DNA of 64,000 bases from assembly GCF_028610625.1 (NCBI RefSeq), contig NZ_JAQQWU010000004.1, positions 62,001 through 126,000 on the forward strand, written 5' to 3'. Below are positions 44,141-56,315 of the stretch, piece by piece. This DNA is from Guptibacillus spartinae (GTDB taxonomy: Bacteria; Bacillota; Bacilli; Bacillales; Guptibacillaceae). The notes under the pieces were generated by a model. It worked only from the letters and a program-made list of their open reading frames with translations, was not told where the DNA came from and ran no database searches. Positions within the stretch are counted from its first letter, which is position 1, and the number at the start of each line of letters is the position of its first letter. Position numbers and translations under genes: made by a program.

Positions 44141-45103
44141 ATGCATCCACTCGCAGAACGACTTTCAAATCAGGATGAGCGAGCGCTCGCAAAAGCCATT
44201 AGTCTAGTTGAAAATGATGCTGAAGACAAACTGGAATTGCTAAAAGATATCCATCCAATGACAGGGCGGGCCCATTATATTGGGATGACTGGATCACCAG
44301 GGGCTGGGAAAAGCTCACTCGTTAACAGGCTGATTACGCACCTTAGAAAGTTAAACCTTACCGTTGGCGTCGTTGCGGTTGACCCAACGAGTCCGTTTAG
44401 TGGGGGTGCTCTCCTGGGAGATCGCGTCAGGATGGCGGAGCATTTTACTGACTCTGGTGTTTTCATTCGAAGCATGGGAACACGAGGTAGCCTTGGGGGG
44501 CTTTCTCGAACGACGAAAGAAACGGTTCGGTTAATGGATGCTTTTGGATTTGATGTGATTTTGATCGAAACGGTTGGGGTTGGACAATCGGAGCTTGATA
44601 TTATGAAGATCGCGGATACGATTGCGGTCGTTCTGAACCCTGGTAGTGGGGATGTTGTGCAAGTCTTTAAAGCTGGCATTATGGAAATTGCGGATCTTTT
44701 TATCGTCAATAAAGCAGACTTGCCAGGTGTCCCGAAGCTACTTGCTGAGCTTGAAAGCATGCTTGACCTTGTAAAACACGATGCACCATGGCGTCCACCG
44801 ATCGTGAAGGCGATCTCTGTTCAGAACCTGGGCCTTGAGAATGTGTGGAAACGAATGCAGGAGCATTTCGAATACAGTAAGGCGTCTGGTGAGCGCGATG
44901 CGAGACGCAAGACATCACTTGAACGAGAAGTGATTGAGGTTGTACATGCTGAAATGATGAAGAAGCTTGTGGAGCGTGAGGAGGCCGAGGAGAAAGGGTG
45001 GGTTGAAGAAGTAACAAGCGGCTCAATTGACCCTTACTCCGCTGCAGTGAAGTTACTTCAGGATTATGCGGGTGGCTTTGAGAGGAAGGGGATGGGAAGG
45101 TGA
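44141..45103 (+). CDS. meaB: MeaB/ArgK-type G-protein chaperone
   Basis: A 320-residue GTPase that guards B12-dependent acyl-CoA mutases. The P-loop is GMTGSPGAGKSSL (G51-S58). Other motifs are [49 protein letters not shown] and VNKAD for guanine specificity. The SD is weak (AAGAAG). It is notable that icmF, two genes downstream, already carries its own MeaB-like domain. Confidence 0.93.
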   Translation: MHPLAERLSNQDERALAKAISLVENDAEDKLELLKDIHPMTGRAHYIGMTGSPGAGKSSLVNRLITHLRKLNLTVGVVAVDPTSPFSGGALLGDRVRMAEHFTDSGVFIRSMGTRGSLGGLSRTTKETVRLMDAFGFDVILIETVGVGQSELDIMKIADTIAVVLNPGSGDVVQVFKAGIMEIADLFIVNKADLPGVPKLLAELESMLDLVKHDAPWRPPIVKAISVQNLGLENVWKRMQEHFEYSKASGERDARRKTSLEREVIEVVHAEMMKKLVEREEAEEKGWVEEVTSGSIDPYSAAVKLLQDYAGGFERKGMGR

Positions 45104-45735
45104 AGAAAAACGTTCCTTCGATGGTGAAAGATGAGAAGCTAATCCAGAAACGGCGCGAACAAATGATTAAAGCAGCGGTCTCTCTTTTTAAGGAAAAAGG
45201 ATTTCATCGGACGACAACGAGAGAGATCGCCCGGGTCGCCGGGTTTAGCATTGGAACGCTTTATGAATACATTCGAAAAAAAGAAGATGTGCTTTATCTC
45301 GTTTGCGATAGTATTTATGACGAAGTTCGTGAGCGGCTTGAGGAGCAGCTTAAGCCTAATATAACAGGTATCGAACGGCTGAGGCAGGCCCTTCATGCGT
45401 TTTATCATGTGATGGATGATATGCAGGATGAAGTGCTTGTCATGTACCAGGAAGCCAAGTCACTTCCCCGAGAAACGCTACCATACGTTTTAAAAAAAGA
45501 ACTAGGCATGGCAGAAATTTTTGAGCGGCTGATTGAAGAGTGTGTCAACGAAGGTAAAATGCACCTTACAGAAGACGAAATCTACGGTGTTGCGCATAAC
45601 ATCCTTGTACAAGGACAGATGTGGACCTTTAGGCGGTGGGCATTGCATTCGCATTATTCAATAGAAGAATACACCAAGATGCAAGAAGGGTTCTTAATGC
45701 AGGCTTTAAATCCGATTGAAGCCAAAAATGGATAG
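45100..45735 (+). CDS. TetR-family regulator of the acyl-CoA operon
   Basis: A 211-residue regulator. The HTH is [20 protein letters not shown] and [20 protein letters not shown]. The C-terminal ligand domain is helical. It overlaps meaB by 4 bp (GTGA) and sits inside the operon, so it probably controls acyl-CoA degradation genes; the effector is perhaps an acyl-CoA, which is inference. It is not FadR itself by position, as that gene is elsewhere in B. subtilis. Confidence 0.88.
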   Translation: MKKNVPSMVKDEKLIQKRREQMIKAAVSLFKEKGFHRTTTREIARVAGFSIGTLYEYIRKKEDVLYLVCDSIYDEVRERLEEQLKPNITGIERLRQALHAFYHVMDDMQDEVLVMYQEAKSLPRETLPYVLKKELGMAEIFERLIEECVNEGKMHLTEDEIYGVAHNILVQGQMWTFRRWALHSHYSIEEYTKMQEGFLMQALNPIEAKNG

Positions 45736-45748
45736 AGGAGGAACAGCA

Positions 45749-48700
45749 GTGAGTGTAGTTGAAACATATAAACCGGTGAATCATGTTCGTTTTGTAACCG
45801 CTTCAAGTTTGTTTGACGGTCACGATGCATCTATTAATATTATGCGTCGTATTTTACAGGCAAGTGGCGCAGAAGTGATCCATCTTGGACATAATCGCTC
45901 TGTTGAGGAGGTTGTGAATGCTGCGATTCAGGAAGATGCGCAGGGAATTGCGATCTCCTCTTACCAGGGCGGGCACGTGGAGTATTTTAAATATATGTAT
46001 GACCTTTTGAAGGAAAAGGGGGCTTCTCACGTCAAGATCTACGGCGGTGGTGGCGGTGTGATCATTCCGAAAGAGATTAAGGAACTTCACGCTTACGGAA
46101 TCTCTCGCATTTTCTCTCCGGACGATGGCAGCGACCTTGGGCTTCAAGGCATGATTGACTTGATGATGAAGGAATGTGATTTCCCGACGTTTAAACAAAT
46201 TGATAACCAGATTGATCGCTTGCATGAGCGCGATCCGCAGGCTGTTTCGAGTCTTATTACGCTTGCTGAAAGCTATGGAGGAGAACGGACAGAAGAAACG
46301 GCAGCCGCAGCTGAGCAAGTCTTCGATAAGTTGAAAGATATGGCCACGGATACACCTGTTCTTGGAATTACGGGAACGGGAGGAGCAGGGAAGAGTTCTT
46401 TAACAGATGAATTAGTGCGACGTTTTATTAATGAATTTGATGATAAAACGGTAGCCATCCTGTCAATTGATCCGACAAAACAAAAGACAGGCGGCGCTCT
46501 GCTTGGTGACAGAATTCGTATGAATGCGATCCATAATGATCGCGTCTTTATGAGAAGCCTTGCAACGCGTAAATCAAAAACAGAGCTTTCCCTTTCCATT
46601 CGCGAAGCGTTAACCGTCGTAAAGGCTGCTGGATATGATTTGATCATTATTGAAACGAGCGGAATCGGCCAGGGGGATGCCGAGATCGTTGAAATTTCCG
46701 ATGTTTCCATGTATGTGATGACAAGTGAATTCGGCGCGCCTTCACAGCTTGAGAAAATTGATATGATCGATTTTGCTGATTTAATAGTGATTAATAAATA
46801 CGAGCGAAAAGGTTCTGAAGACGCCTTGCGTGACGTGAAGAAACAATACCAGCGTAGTCATATGCTTTTTGAACAGGATCTTAATCAAATGCCGGTATAT
46901 GGCACGATTGCCAGTCAATTTAATGACCCGGGGACCAATACGCTCTTTAAGGCACTTATCGATACGATTCATCGCAAATGTCGCAATGACTGGGCAACGA
47001 ACATTGAAACGAGTGACATTGTTGAAAAGCTGAATTTAATTATTCCACCGCAGCGTCAGCAATATTTACAGGATATTTCCGGCTCTGTGCGTCGCTATCA
47101 TGAATATGTTGACAAACAGGTTCAGCTTGCGCGAAAAGCATTTCAGCTACAAGGCACGATTGAAATGCTTGAGGGTGCGGACAATGATGAGACAATCGAC
47201 ATGCTATCGAAAATGAAAAAGCAAAACATGGATGATATGCATGGAGAAACGCGAAAAATTATTGAAAACTGGCCTGAAGTGAGGGAGAAGTATAGCGGAA
47301 AAGAATTTGTGACGGTGATTCGAGAGAAGGAAATCGTAACAGAGCTGACTACGAAAAGTCTGTCTGGTCTGGATATTCCGAAAGTCTCGCTTCCGAAGTA
47401 TGAGGACTGGGGAGAAATTGTTCGCTGGGTATTAAAAGAGAACGTTCCAGGATCCTTCCCCTATACAGCCGGAGTTTTTCCTTTTAAACGCAAGGGTGAA
47501 GATCCGAAGCGTCAATTCGCTGGCGAAGGAACGCCGGAGCGCACAAACCGCCGTTTCCACTATCTTTCGGAGAACGAAGATGCGAAGCGTTTAAGCACGG
47601 CATTTGATTCGGTTACGCTGTACGGAGAAGATCCAGACTATCGACCTGACATCTATGGAAAAGTTGGCGAGAGTGGCGTAAGCATTTGTACGCTTGATGA
47701 TATGAAAAAGCTTTATGCAGGCTTTGATTTATGTGCACCATCAACCTCTGTTTCAATGACGATTAACGGCCCGGCTCCAATTATTCTAGCCATGTTTATG
47801 AACACGGCGATTGAGCAGCAAACACAGCGGTTTGAAGAAAAAGAAGGCCGTAAAGCAAATGAGCAGGAGCTTGCGGAAATAAAGGCAAGGACACTAAGTA
47901 CCGTTCGTGGAACGGTTCAAGCCGACATTTTAAAAGAAGATCAGGGTCAAAATACGTGTATTTTCTCCACGGAATTTGCGCTACGAATGATGGGAGATAT
48001 TCAGGAGTACTTTATTCGTGAAAACGTACGTAACTACTATTCAGTTTCGATTTCGGGTTACCATATTGCTGAAGCTGGTGCCAATCCGATCTCGCAGCTG
48101 GCATTCACGCTTGCAAATGGGTTTACGTATGTGGAGTACTATTTAAGCCGCGGTATGGACATCGATAAATTTGCGCCGAATCTATCGTTCTTCTTTAGTA
48201 ATGGTCTGGACCCGGAATATACGGTGATAGGAAGAGTGGCGCGCCGAATTTGGGCGACTGTGATGCGAGAGAAGTATGGTGCCAATGCGCGTAGTCAGAA
48301 GTTAAAGTATCACGTTCAAACGTCAGGTCGATCACTGCATGCGCAAGAGATGGACTTTAACGATATTCGCACCACACTACAAGGATTGATGGCGATTCAT
48401 GATAACTGCAACTCGCTTCACACGAATGCGTATGATGAAGCAGTGACAACGCCAACGGAGGAATCCGTTCGACGAGCAATGGCGATTCAAATGATTATTA
48501 CGAAAGAGCATGGACTTACGAAAAATGAAAATCCACTACAAGGTTCTTTCATTATCGAAGAGTTAACCGATCTTGTAGAAGAAGCTGTTCTTAGCGAATT
48601 TGAGAAAATTAACGCGCGTGGTGGCGTGTTAGGTGCGATGGAAACGCAGTATCAGCGTGGTAAAATTCAAGAAGAATCCATGCACTATGAAATGTTAAAG

Positions 48701-49009
48701 CACAGCGGTGAGCTTCCGATTGTTGGAGTGAATACGTATAAGAATCCAAATCCACCGGCGGAAGAAGAGTGGAACATGGAGCTTGCGCGAGCGAGTAAGG
48801 AAGAAAAGGAACAGCAAATTACAAACTTAAACCAGTTCCAGAAAACGCATTCAGAAAAGACCCAAGAAGCGCTTAATCGCTTGAAGCGTGCTGCTTTAAG
48901 TAAGGGTAATATTTTCGAAGAGTTAATGGAAACAGTGAAGGTTGCGAGTCTTGGTCAGATTACGAGAGCGCTTTATGAGGTGGGCGGAAAATACCGTCGA
49001 AATATGTAA
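45749..49009 (+). CDS. icmF: Fused isobutyryl-CoA mutase IcmF
   Basis: A 1086-residue fusion. An N-terminal B12-binding domain carries D23-x-H25 ([13 protein letters not shown]) and further GGGGGVI. A MeaB-like GTPase domain has P-loop G209-S216 (GTGGAGKSS) and [14 protein letters not shown]. The large C-terminal mutase domain has [20 protein letters not shown] and the substrate-binding [20 protein letters not shown]. The FPF in the first of these matches isobutyryl- rather than methylmalonyl-CoA mutase. It interconverts isobutyryl- and butyryl-CoA, linking valine breakdown to beta-oxidation. The GTG at 45749 follows AGGAGG; an ATG at 45716 lies inside the regulator gene. Confidence 0.96.
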   Translation: MSVVETYKPVNHVRFVTASSLFDGHDASINIMRRILQASGAEVIHLGHNRSVEEVVNAAIQEDAQGIAISSYQGGHVEYFKYMYDLLKEKGASHVKIYGGGGGVIIPKEIKELHAYGISRIFSPDDGSDLGLQGMIDLMMKECDFPTFKQIDNQIDRLHERDPQAVSSLITLAESYGGERTEETAAAAEQVFDKLKDMATDTPVLGITGTGGAGKSSLTDELVRRFINEFDDKTVAILSIDPTKQKTGGALLGDRIRMNAIHNDRVFMRSLATRKSKTELSLSIREALTVVKAAGYDLIIIETSGIGQGDAEIVEISDVSMYVMTSEFGAPSQLEKIDMIDFADLIVINKYERKGSEDALRDVKKQYQRSHMLFEQDLNQMPVYGTIASQFNDPGTNTLFKALIDTIHRKCRNDWATNIETSDIVEKLNLIIPPQRQQYLQDISGSVRRYHEYVDKQVQLARKAFQLQGTIEMLEGADNDETIDMLSKMKKQNMDDMHGETRKIIENWPEVREKYSGKEFVTVIREKEIVTELTTKSLSGLDIPKVSLPKYEDWGEIVRWVLKENVPGSFPYTAGVFPFKRKGEDPKRQFAGEGTPERTNRRFHYLSENEDAKRLSTAFDSVTLYGEDPDYRPDIYGKVGESGVSICTLDDMKKLYAGFDLCAPSTSVSMTINGPAPIILAMFMNTAIEQQTQRFEEKEGRKANEQELAEIKARTLSTVRGTVQADILKEDQGQNTCIFSTEFALRMMGDIQEYFIRENVRNYYSVSISGYHIAEAGANPISQLAFTLANGFTYVEYYLSRGMDIDKFAPNLSFFFSNGLDPEYTVIGRVARRIWATVMREKYGANARSQKLKYHVQTSGRSLHAQEMDFNDIRTTLQGLMAIHDNCNSLHTNAYDEAVTTPTEESVRRAMAIQMIITKEHGLTKNENPLQGSFIIEELTDLVEEAVLSEFEKINARGGVLGAMETQYQRGKIQEESMHYEMLKHSGELPIVGVNTYKNPNPPAEEEWNMELARASKEEKEQQITNLNQFQKTHSEKTQEALNRLKRAALSKGNIFEELMETVKVASLGQITRALYEVGGKYRRNM

Positions 49010-49051
49010 ACAGTAAAGAACTTGTCAAATGCAAGCGTTCATATTATTGTA

Positions 49052-49078
49052 GGAGGAAGGACTTCCCTTCCTCCTTTT
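49052..49078 (+). terminator. icmF operon terminator
   Basis: GGAGGAAGG and CCTTCCTCC pair with loop ACTTC, followed by TTTTC. Confidence 0.85.
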
Positions 49079-49270
49079 CGTTCGAAAGCGATAGCCAAAG
49101 GAAGGATCAATCCTTATTATTTCAATAGATTTGTTTGAAAATCGTAGCATAGATTGTGTAATTTTGTTTATAATGAATGGTATGTTTTGCATTAGGATCG
49201 CTTAGCGAAAAGCTAGTTTTACATGAACAGCTATTATTCATAGAGATAATTGAAAGGGAGTGCCGATATC

Positions 49271-49762
49271 GTGAATAGCTTAAAGCAGTTGTCTGCTGAC
49301 GACATTCAAGAAACATCCATGATTGATATTATGTATTTCATCCTGCAGGACGAGAAGAAACCCGTTTCTTTCTATACACTGATGGATCAGATCGGAAAGA
49401 TGAAAGGACTATCTTCGGAAGAGCTTCAAGAAATGCTTGCAGAAGTTTATACAAACCTGAACACAGATGGTCGCTTTGTAACGCTTGGAGACAACCAGTG
49501 GGGTCTAAAGGGCTGGTATCCAGTTGAACAGTCACAAGAAGAGCTTGCAACAACGATCAAGCCGAAGAAACGCAAGAAGTCTCAGGACGATGATGAGCTT
49601 GGTTTCGACGAAGATGACGAAGAGGATCTTGAAGACCTTGAAGTCGATGATCTTGAAGATTTTGATGACGACGAATTCGATGATGATACAGAAGATTTGG
49701 ATGAAGACCTCGACGATGACGATGATGACGATTTGGAAGACGACGAAGAAGAAGAGAAATAA
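49271..49762 (+). CDS. rpoE: RNA polymerase delta subunit
   Basis: A 163-residue protein. The N-terminal folded domain (SMIDIMYFILQDEKKPVSFY then DGRFVTLGDNQWGLKGWYP) is followed by a basic linker KPKKRKKS and a C-terminal tail that is almost entirely Asp/Glu. This is the delta subunit of Gram-positive RNA polymerase, which raises specificity and recycling. The GTG at 49271 is the best start, with GGGAG about 10 bp upstream; a TTG at 49250 precedes the SD. A TATAAT at 49169-49174 may be its -10. Confidence 0.95.
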   Translation: MNSLKQLSADDIQETSMIDIMYFILQDEKKPVSFYTLMDQIGKMKGLSSEELQEMLAEVYTNLNTDGRFVTLGDNQWGLKGWYPVEQSQEELATTIKPKKRKKSQDDDELGFDEDDEEDLEDLEVDDLEDFDDDEFDDDTEDLDEDLDDDDDDDLEDDEEEEK

Positions 49763-49855
49763 TTTCTGTCGCTTCTTGACTTTCAGTAGCGAAATCGGTA
49801 GAATCATTTTTGGGCTTCACCAAAATACTAAACTAATTTATAGATACGATATAAA

Positions 49856-49913
49856 AACAAAAGTGCCCCCCATTTATGGGACAGGTGCCACTTTTGTTTT
49901 TTTGTTTTTATAC
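49856..49913 (+). terminator. rpoE terminator
   Basis: AACAAAAGTG (49856-49865) pairs with CACTTTTGTT (49889-49898), enclosing a smaller CCC/GGG hairpin, and is followed by a long T-rich run. Confidence 0.85.
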
Positions 49914-49980
49914 TCCTATTGAGAAGTTGGCATTTAGCCAATGCGAGTGGACCTTCCGTTTAAGATAAGAAAATTGTAAC

Positions 49981-50027
49981 CATCTGCAAAGATTTTATGA
50001 AAAAAATAAAATCTCTCGTTTCAGATG
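49981..50027 (+). promoter_or_regulatory. Two-tier hairpin in the pyrG upstream region
   Basis: AGATTTTAT and ATAAAATCT (49990-49998, 50006-50014) form an inner stem, and CATCTG/CAGATG (49981-49986, 50022-50027) an outer one. There is no T-run after it and no GGGC-initiated attenuator of the B. subtilis pyrG kind was recognised. Role uncertain. Confidence 0.45.
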
Positions 50028-50067
50028 AATCCTCTCCCTTTCTAAAAGGGCAGAATACAAACCATGA

Positions 50068-51690
<1,623 letters not shown>

Positions 51691-51693
51691 TTT

Positions 51694-51731
51694 AAAAAGA
51701 CATCCTTTTCTGTGGAAAAGGATGTCTTTTT
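51694..51731. terminator. Bidirectional terminator after pyrG
   Basis: AAAAAGACATCCTTTTC and GAAAAGGATGTCTTTTT form a perfect 17-bp stem with loop TGTG, shared by pyrG and the convergent ywjG. Confidence 0.96.
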
Positions 51732-51739
51732 GTCTGGGT

Positions 51740-52270
51740 TTAAAATTCGTATCCATGCTCTTCTAATATTTCGCGAGTTGTTAAATAGAGAGCGTGATAG
51801 ACGTATAACGAAGTGAGAAGAGAAGGGTAGCCAATGCGTTCTCCATCATCGTTTGGAACGAGCCCCGTCGTTAGCCCGGTATTAATATGAAAATCTGATG
51901 TTTGTTCAAGGAGAGGGTCTGCTTCTTTTCGCGTAGCAGAAATACCAACCACTTTCGCCCCAGCTGCTTTAAACGTTTTTGCATGTTCGGCTGCTGCTCT
52001 GTCTTCGCTTAGCCTTGAAAATAACAGTACACAATCATTTTCTGTTAAATCGGCAGGATCATGGAGGATTGCGCTTGAAGGTAGCTTTTCAGAGCCATAG
52101 ACAGCTTCAAGAGCCGCTCCTTGAAGTTCGTTCTCTCCATAAAAATAAACAGTCCCTCCCCCTGTAATAACTTGAGCGAACAAACGTGAACTATCTTCAA
52201 TCACCATCTCATGATGATCTTGAATTCCCTTGAACTTGCCCATCAGCTGCGTGGTAAAAATTTTAAGCAT
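51740..52270 (-). CDS. ywjG: YwjG, DUF2529 SIS-like protein
   Basis: A 176-residue protein. GGTVYFYGENELQGAALEAV, VLLFSRLSEDRAAAEHAKTF and AGAKVVGISATRKEADPLLE show an SIS-like Rossmann layout, the DUF2529 family. It sits between pyrG and spo0F in many Bacillaceae; function unknown. MLKIFTTQL is the start, after GAAAGGACG. Confidence 0.88.
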   Translation of the reverse strand: MLKIFTTQLMGKFKGIQDHHEMVIEDSSRLFAQVITGGGTVYFYGENELQGAALEAVYGSEKLPSSAILHDPADLTENDCVLLFSRLSEDRAAAEHAKTFKAAGAKVVGISATRKEADPLLEQTSDFHINTGLTTGLVPNDDGERIGYPSLLTSLYVYHALYLTTREILEEHGYEF

Positions 52271-52316
52271 TTGATCACGTCCTTTCATTTATTTTAAATC
52301 TTTAAGGTTGAAATGT

Positions 52317-52359
52317 TGTCTAAAGTTGGGTATAGATAGATGAATCTTCAAGATCGACA
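52317..52359 (+). promoter_or_regulatory. Two Spo0A-box-like sites upstream of spo0F
   Basis: TGTCTAA (52317-52323) and ATCGACA (52353-52359) each match the 0A box TGTCGAA, in opposite orientations, at 6 of 7 positions. Spo0A control of spo0F is known in B. subtilis. Single 7-mers are weak evidence. Confidence 0.4.
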
Positions 52360-52412
52360 TTATCATCACATGTGCACAATGGCGTTCCTATTATAACGAA
52401 ACTGGCTAACAC

Positions 52413-52440
52413 TTGCGAATATCAGTCCTCAATGTATAAT
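52413..52440 (+). promoter_or_regulatory. SigA-type promoter of spo0F
   Basis: TTGCGA (52413-52418), 16-bp spacer, TATAAT (52435-52440), about 65 bp before the ATG. A SigH promoter, expected for spo0F, was not clearly identified. Confidence 0.65.
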
Positions 52441-52507
52441 CAGGAAGGGATTCGCGATCTTTAAGCGAACTTAAACATAAGACTAACGGAAAAGTAGGTG
52501 CTCACAT

Positions 52508-52876
52508 ATGAATGAAAAAATCTTAATCGTAGACGATCAATACGGCATTCGTATCCTTCTAAATGAAATCTTCCAAAAAGAAGGGTATCAAACGTTCCAA
52601 GCAGCAAACGGCGTTCAAGCACTTTCTATCGTAAAAAGTGAGGATCCCGACTTAGTTATTCTCGATATGAAAATTCCCGGAATGGATGGCCTTGAAATCC
52701 TAAAGCGAATTAAAAAAATGGAAGCAAGAGCACTTGTCATTATTATGACGGCTTACGGTGAATTGGACATGATTCATGAAGCAATGGACCTTGGAGCTGT
52801 GACTCATTTTGCGAAGCCTTTTGACATTGATGAGATTCGAGCAGCGGTCAAAAAAGAATTAGCATCGCTTACATAA
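52508..52876 (+). CDS. spo0F: Spo0F sporulation phosphorelay response regulator
   Basis: A 122-residue stand-alone receiver domain. The acidic pocket is IVDDQYGIR. The phosphorylated Asp is D53 in [13 protein letters not shown], the switch Thr is in [11 protein letters not shown], and the conserved Lys is K103 in [11 protein letters not shown]. Spo0F carries phosphate from the sporulation kinases to Spo0B. It is nearly identical to B. subtilis Spo0F in the first 40 residues. AGGTG precedes the ATG. Confidence 0.98.
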   Translation: MNEKILIVDDQYGIRILLNEIFQKEGYQTFQAANGVQALSIVKSEDPDLVILDMKIPGMDGLEILKRIKKMEARALVIIMTAYGELDMIHEAMDLGAVTHFAKPFDIDEIRAAVKKELASLT

Positions 52877-52946
52877 ACAAAGGTAACGCTTACATGAATA
52901 AATCCTATTAAATCAAGCTTTTTCCCCTTCTTTTATAGAAGTGATA

Positions 52947-52955
52947 TGCTATAAT
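52947..52955 (+). promoter_or_regulatory. Extended -10 promoter of fbaA
   Basis: TGCTATAAT, an extended -10 element. It would give a leader of about 205 nt. Confidence 0.6.
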
Positions 52956-52959
52956 AGAA

Positions 52960-53167
52960 CCGTGTTTTTGGAGAAATTGTAGAGGAATTCAATTCAGATC
53001 AGCAGAAAATTCTTAGGCAGTGGCATACATAAAAACTTCGTGTTTGTGCCATCTTGAAGAAGACAGTTTTTTCTGGATGCATCTGCATGCTTCAATAACA
53101 GGTATTCGTTATTAAGATGTTCCAGGTCAGACCTGGCAATTTTAAATTAGATTGAGGAGGATTTATC
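52960..53167 (+). other. Structured leader of fbaA
   Basis: Two hairpins are visible: TGGCA/TGCCA (53021-53025 with 53047-53051) enclosing AAAC-TTCGT-GTTT, and CCAGGT-CAG-ACCTGG (53122-53136) followed by AATTTTAAAT. A short GCAT-rich inverted repeat lies between. The last hairpin resembles a weak terminator. No known riboswitch was recognised. Confidence 0.4.
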
Positions 53168-54031
53168 ATGCCTTTAGTTTCTATGAAAGAAATGCTCGAA
53201 AAAGGTAAAGCAGAAGGCTACGCAGTTGGCCAATTTAACCTTAACAACCTTGAGTTTACTCAAGCAATCCTACAAGCTGCACAAGAAGAACAATCACCAG
53301 TAATCCTTGGTGTTTCTGAAGGTGCTGCTCGTTACATGGGCGGATTCAAAACAATCGTTAAGCTTGTTGAAGCTCTTATGGAAGAGTACAAGGTTACAGT
53401 ACCAGTTGCGATTCACCTTGACCACGGCTCTAGCTTCGAGAAGTGTATGCAAGCAATCAACGCTGGATTCACTTCAGTTATGATTGATGGTTCTCACTAC
53501 CCACTAGACGAAAACATCGCTCTTACTACAAAAGTAGTAGAAGCTGCACACGCAGTTGGTGTTTCTGTTGAAGCTGAGCTTGGACGCATTGGCGGACAAG
53601 AAGACGATCTAATCGTTGACGATGCTGAAGCGGCATACGCGATTCCTGAAGAGTGTGAGCGCCTGATCAACGAAACTGGTGTAGATTGCTTCGCTCCTGC
53701 ACTTGGTTCTGTACACGGCCCTTACAAAGGCGAGCCTAACCTAGGATTCGACCGAATGGAAACAATCAGCAAAATGACTGGTGTTCCTCTAGTACTTCAC
53801 GGTGGTACTGGTATTCCAACTGCTGACGTTAAAAAAGCGATCAAATTTGGACATGCTAAAATCAACGTGAACACTGAGAGCCAACTTTCTTCTGCTAAAG
53901 CAGTTCGTTCTGTACTTGAAGAAAAGCCAGATCTATACGATCCTCGTAAATACATGGGACCTGCACGCGATGCAATTAAAGAAACAGTAATTGGCAAAAT
54001 GCGTGAATTTGGTTCTTCAAACAAAGCATAA
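53168..54031 (+). CDS. fbaA: Fructose-bisphosphate aldolase, class II
   Basis: A 287-residue zinc aldolase. Metal ligands are in [15 protein letters not shown] (HxDH), [11 protein letters not shown] and later GSVHGPYKG and [10 protein letters not shown]. It splits fructose 1,6-bisphosphate in glycolysis. GAGGAGG precedes the ATG. Codon choice is highly biased, as expected for a strongly expressed gene. Confidence 0.97.
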   Translation: MPLVSMKEMLEKGKAEGYAVGQFNLNNLEFTQAILQAAQEEQSPVILGVSEGAARYMGGFKTIVKLVEALMEEYKVTVPVAIHLDHGSSFEKCMQAINAGFTSVMIDGSHYPLDENIALTTKVVEAAHAVGVSVEAELGRIGGQEDDLIVDDAEAAYAIPEECERLINETGVDCFAPALGSVHGPYKGEPNLGFDRMETISKMTGVPLVLHGGTGIPTADVKKAIKFGHAKINVNTESQLSSAKAVRSVLEEKPDLYDPRKYMGPARDAIKETVIGKMREFGSSNKA

Positions 54032-54049
54032 TCTTCTTAAAGATTGGAT

Positions 54050-54095
54050 AATCAGAAACCGCTCAACCTGAGCGGTTTCTGATTTCCATTTTTAC
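54050..54095 (+). terminator. fbaA terminator
   Basis: AATCAGAAACCGCTC and GAGCGGTTTCTGATT form a perfect 15-bp stem with loop AACCT, followed by TCCATTTTTA. Confidence 0.93.
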
Positions 54096-54178
54096 TATCC
54101 CCCAACCGCTACAACTATTTTTTTCATTTATTTACAATCAAATCAGCTAACGTAATCAAAATATGTTAAACTTTTTCT

Positions 54179-54192
54179 CGTAACCGCTTTCT
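54179..54192 (+). promoter_or_regulatory. cre-like sequence upstream of tal
   Basis: CGTAACCGCTTTCT matches the cre consensus at 12 of 14 positions, but not at its two ends. It lies 10 bp before the tal SD. Confidence 0.3.
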
Positions 54193-54215
54193 AAATTCAA
54201 AGGAGGACGAACATA

Positions 54216-54869
54216 ATGAAAATTTTCATAGATTCCGCTAACTTAAATGACATCAAAGAAGCACACGATATGGGCATCGTTTCTGGAGTAACGACAAATC
54301 CATCCCTTGTGATGAAAGAAAACGTTGATTTTCATGATCGTCTTCGTGAAATTACTAGCCTAGTATCCGGATCAGTTAGTGCTGAAGTAGTATCAACAAC
54401 TGCTGAGGAAATGATTGAAGAAGGAAAACAGCTTGCTGAAATCGCTCCGAACATTACGGTAAAAGTTCCGATGAACCGTGAAGGCATGAAAGCTGTAAAA
54501 GCATTCTCTGAAGCTGGTATTAAAACAAACGTAACGCTTGTGTTCTCTGCAAATCAAGCATTGCTTGCAGCTCGTGCTGGCGCATCTTATGTATCACCAT
54601 TCCTTGGGCGTCTTGATGATATCGGTCAGAACGGTCTTGATCTTATTTCTGAAATCTCTGAGCTATTCGCAGTCCATGGGATTGAAACTGAAATTATTGC
54701 AGCATCAATCCGTCACCCAATGCACGTAACGGAAGCGGCGCTTCGTGGTGCTGATATTGGCACAATGCCACTTAAGGTTGTTCTACAAATGCTCGAGCAT
54801 CCTCTAACAGATAAAGGAATCGATCAATTCCTTGCAGACTGGGAAGAAGCGAAGAAAGCAAATAAATAG
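54216..54869 (+). CDS. tal: Transaldolase, small TalC/MipB type
   Basis: A 217-residue transaldolase. [20 protein letters not shown] and [14 protein letters not shown] are the family start. The Schiff-base Lys is in [15 protein letters not shown]. It exchanges three-carbon units between pentose-phosphate and glycolytic sugars. The small type also includes fructose-6-phosphate aldolases, but the B. subtilis orthologue (YwjH) is a transaldolase. AAAGGAGG precedes the ATG. Confidence 0.94.
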   Translation: MKIFIDSANLNDIKEAHDMGIVSGVTTNPSLVMKENVDFHDRLREITSLVSGSVSAEVVSTTAEEMIEEGKQLAEIAPNITVKVPMNREGMKAVKAFSEAGIKTNVTLVFSANQALLAARAGASYVSPFLGRLDDIGQNGLDLISEISELFAVHGIETEIIAASIRHPMHVTEAALRGADIGTMPLKVVLQMLEHPLTDKGIDQFLADWEEAKKANK

Positions 54870-54977
54870 TCATACAAAATTGGCATGAACTTCCTGTTTT
54901 TGCCCATACTATTCTTATAATGTGTCAAGACAGAATGAGAAACATGAATACGATGCGGACGAAGAAGGGAGACCGTT

Positions 54978-56267
54978 ATGGAAAAGTTGATGATCGCTGG
55001 AGGCCACCGCTTAAGTGGAACCGTTCAGGTGAGCGGTGCCAAGAATAGTGCGGTTGCATTAATCCCGGCGGCTATTCTAGCAGATTCCACTGTCACTATT
55101 GATCACTTGCCAAACATTTCTGACGTTGGAATTCTCCGTGATTTGCTTGAAGAAATCGGGGGACAAGCTGAGCTAAATGGAAATACATTAACTGTAAATC
55201 CACAGGATATGATTGCCATGCCGCTTCCGAATGGCAAAGTAAAGAAGCTTCGGGCTTCCTACTACTTAATGGGTGCAATGTTAGGTCGTTTTAACAAGGC
55301 GGTTATTGGACTACCAGGCGGGTGCAATCTTGGACCACGTCCGATTGATCAGCATATTAAAGGTTTTGAAGCGCTTGGCGCAAAAGTAACCAATGAACAG
55401 GGTGCGATTTACCTTCGGGCAGATGAACTGAAAGGCGCACGCATTTATCTTGATGTAGTGAGCGTTGGGGCGACGATTAACATTATGCTTGCAGCGGTTC
55501 GTGCGAAAGGCCGTACCGTTATTGAAAATGCAGCCAAAGAACCTGAGATTATTGATGTTGCCACACTTTTATCAAGTATGGGCGCCAAGATTAAAGGGGC
55601 TGGAACCGATGTTATTCGAATTGATGGGGTGGACGAGCTTACAGGGTGTTACCATTCCATCATTCCTGATCGCATTGAAGCAGGAACGTACATGATTATG
55701 GCAGCTGCAATGGGTGATGAAGTTGTGATTGATAACGTCATTTCTCAACACCTTGAATCGCTTATCGCGAAACTTCGTGAGATGGGTGTGCAAGTTGAGA
55801 CGAATGAAGATCAAGTTTACATTCGTTCTCCGCGTGAAGGCTGGAAAGGCGTTGATCTTAAAACGCTCGTCTATCCAGGTTTTCCAACCGATCTTCAGCA
55901 GCCATTTACATCGCTTTTAACAAACGCTGAAGGAAGCAGTATTGTAACGGATACCATTTATGGTGCGAGATTCAAACATATTGATGAGCTTCGTCGAATG
56001 GGTGCAAACGTCAAGGTTGAAGGACGATCTGCGATTATTAACGGTGCCGTTAAGCTCCAGGGAGCAAAGGTGCGCGCTTCGGATCTAAGAGCCGGTGCAG
56101 CCCTTGTCGTCGCTGGTCTAATGGCTGAAGGGATAACAGAAGTCTCAGGCCTTGAACACATTGATCGCGGCTATGAGCGACTCGTAGAGAAGCTCAGTAA
56201 CCTTGGAGCACGGGTTTGGCGTGAGAAATTGGATCAAGAAGAACTAAAGGAAGTTGAAAGTTCGTAA
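54978..56267 (+). CDS. murAB: UDP-GlcNAc 1-carboxyvinyltransferase, second copy (MurAB/MurZ)
   Basis: A 429-residue EPSP-synthase-fold enzyme for the first step of peptidoglycan synthesis. [16 protein letters not shown] is the N-terminal motif; the catalytic, fosfomycin-binding Cys is C116 in [15 protein letters not shown]. Gram-positives have two MurA enzymes; the position between tal and glpX identifies this as the MurAB type. GAAGGGAG precedes the ATG. Confidence 0.95.
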   Translation: MEKLMIAGGHRLSGTVQVSGAKNSAVALIPAAILADSTVTIDHLPNISDVGILRDLLEEIGGQAELNGNTLTVNPQDMIAMPLPNGKVKKLRASYYLMGAMLGRFNKAVIGLPGGCNLGPRPIDQHIKGFEALGAKVTNEQGAIYLRADELKGARIYLDVVSVGATINIMLAAVRAKGRTVIENAAKEPEIIDVATLLSSMGAKIKGAGTDVIRIDGVDELTGCYHSIIPDRIEAGTYMIMAAAMGDEVVIDNVISQHLESLIAKLREMGVQVETNEDQVYIRSPREGWKGVDLKTLVYPGFPTDLQQPFTSLLTNAEGSSIVTDTIYGARFKHIDELRRMGANVKVEGRSAIINGAVKLQGAKVRASDLRAGAALVVAGLMAEGITEVSGLEHIDRGYERLVEKLSNLGARVWREKLDQEELKEVESS

Positions 56268-56276
56268 TGTAAAAAG

Positions 56277-56303
56277 CAGAAGGCGGTGAAAACCGCCGTT
56301 CTG
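56277..56303 (+). terminator. murAB hairpin, possible terminator
   Basis: CAGAAGGCGGT and ACCGCCGTTCTG pair with one bulged base. Only a weak T-rich stretch follows, so glpX may be partly co-transcribed. Confidence 0.55.
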
Positions 56304-56315
56304 TTAGCTAACTTT

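Noticed and set aside
44275-44760. 161-codon and similar long minus-strand frames inside acyl-CoA and mutase genes (for example 40185-40712)
   Set aside because: They are antisense to well-supported enzymes with conserved motifs and have no SD or promoter; they follow from codon bias.
49524-49922. Open frames in other phases and on the minus strand over the rpoE tail
   Set aside because: The Asp/Glu-coding GAT/GAA/GAC repeats leave other frames open by composition; the delta subunit explains the sequence.
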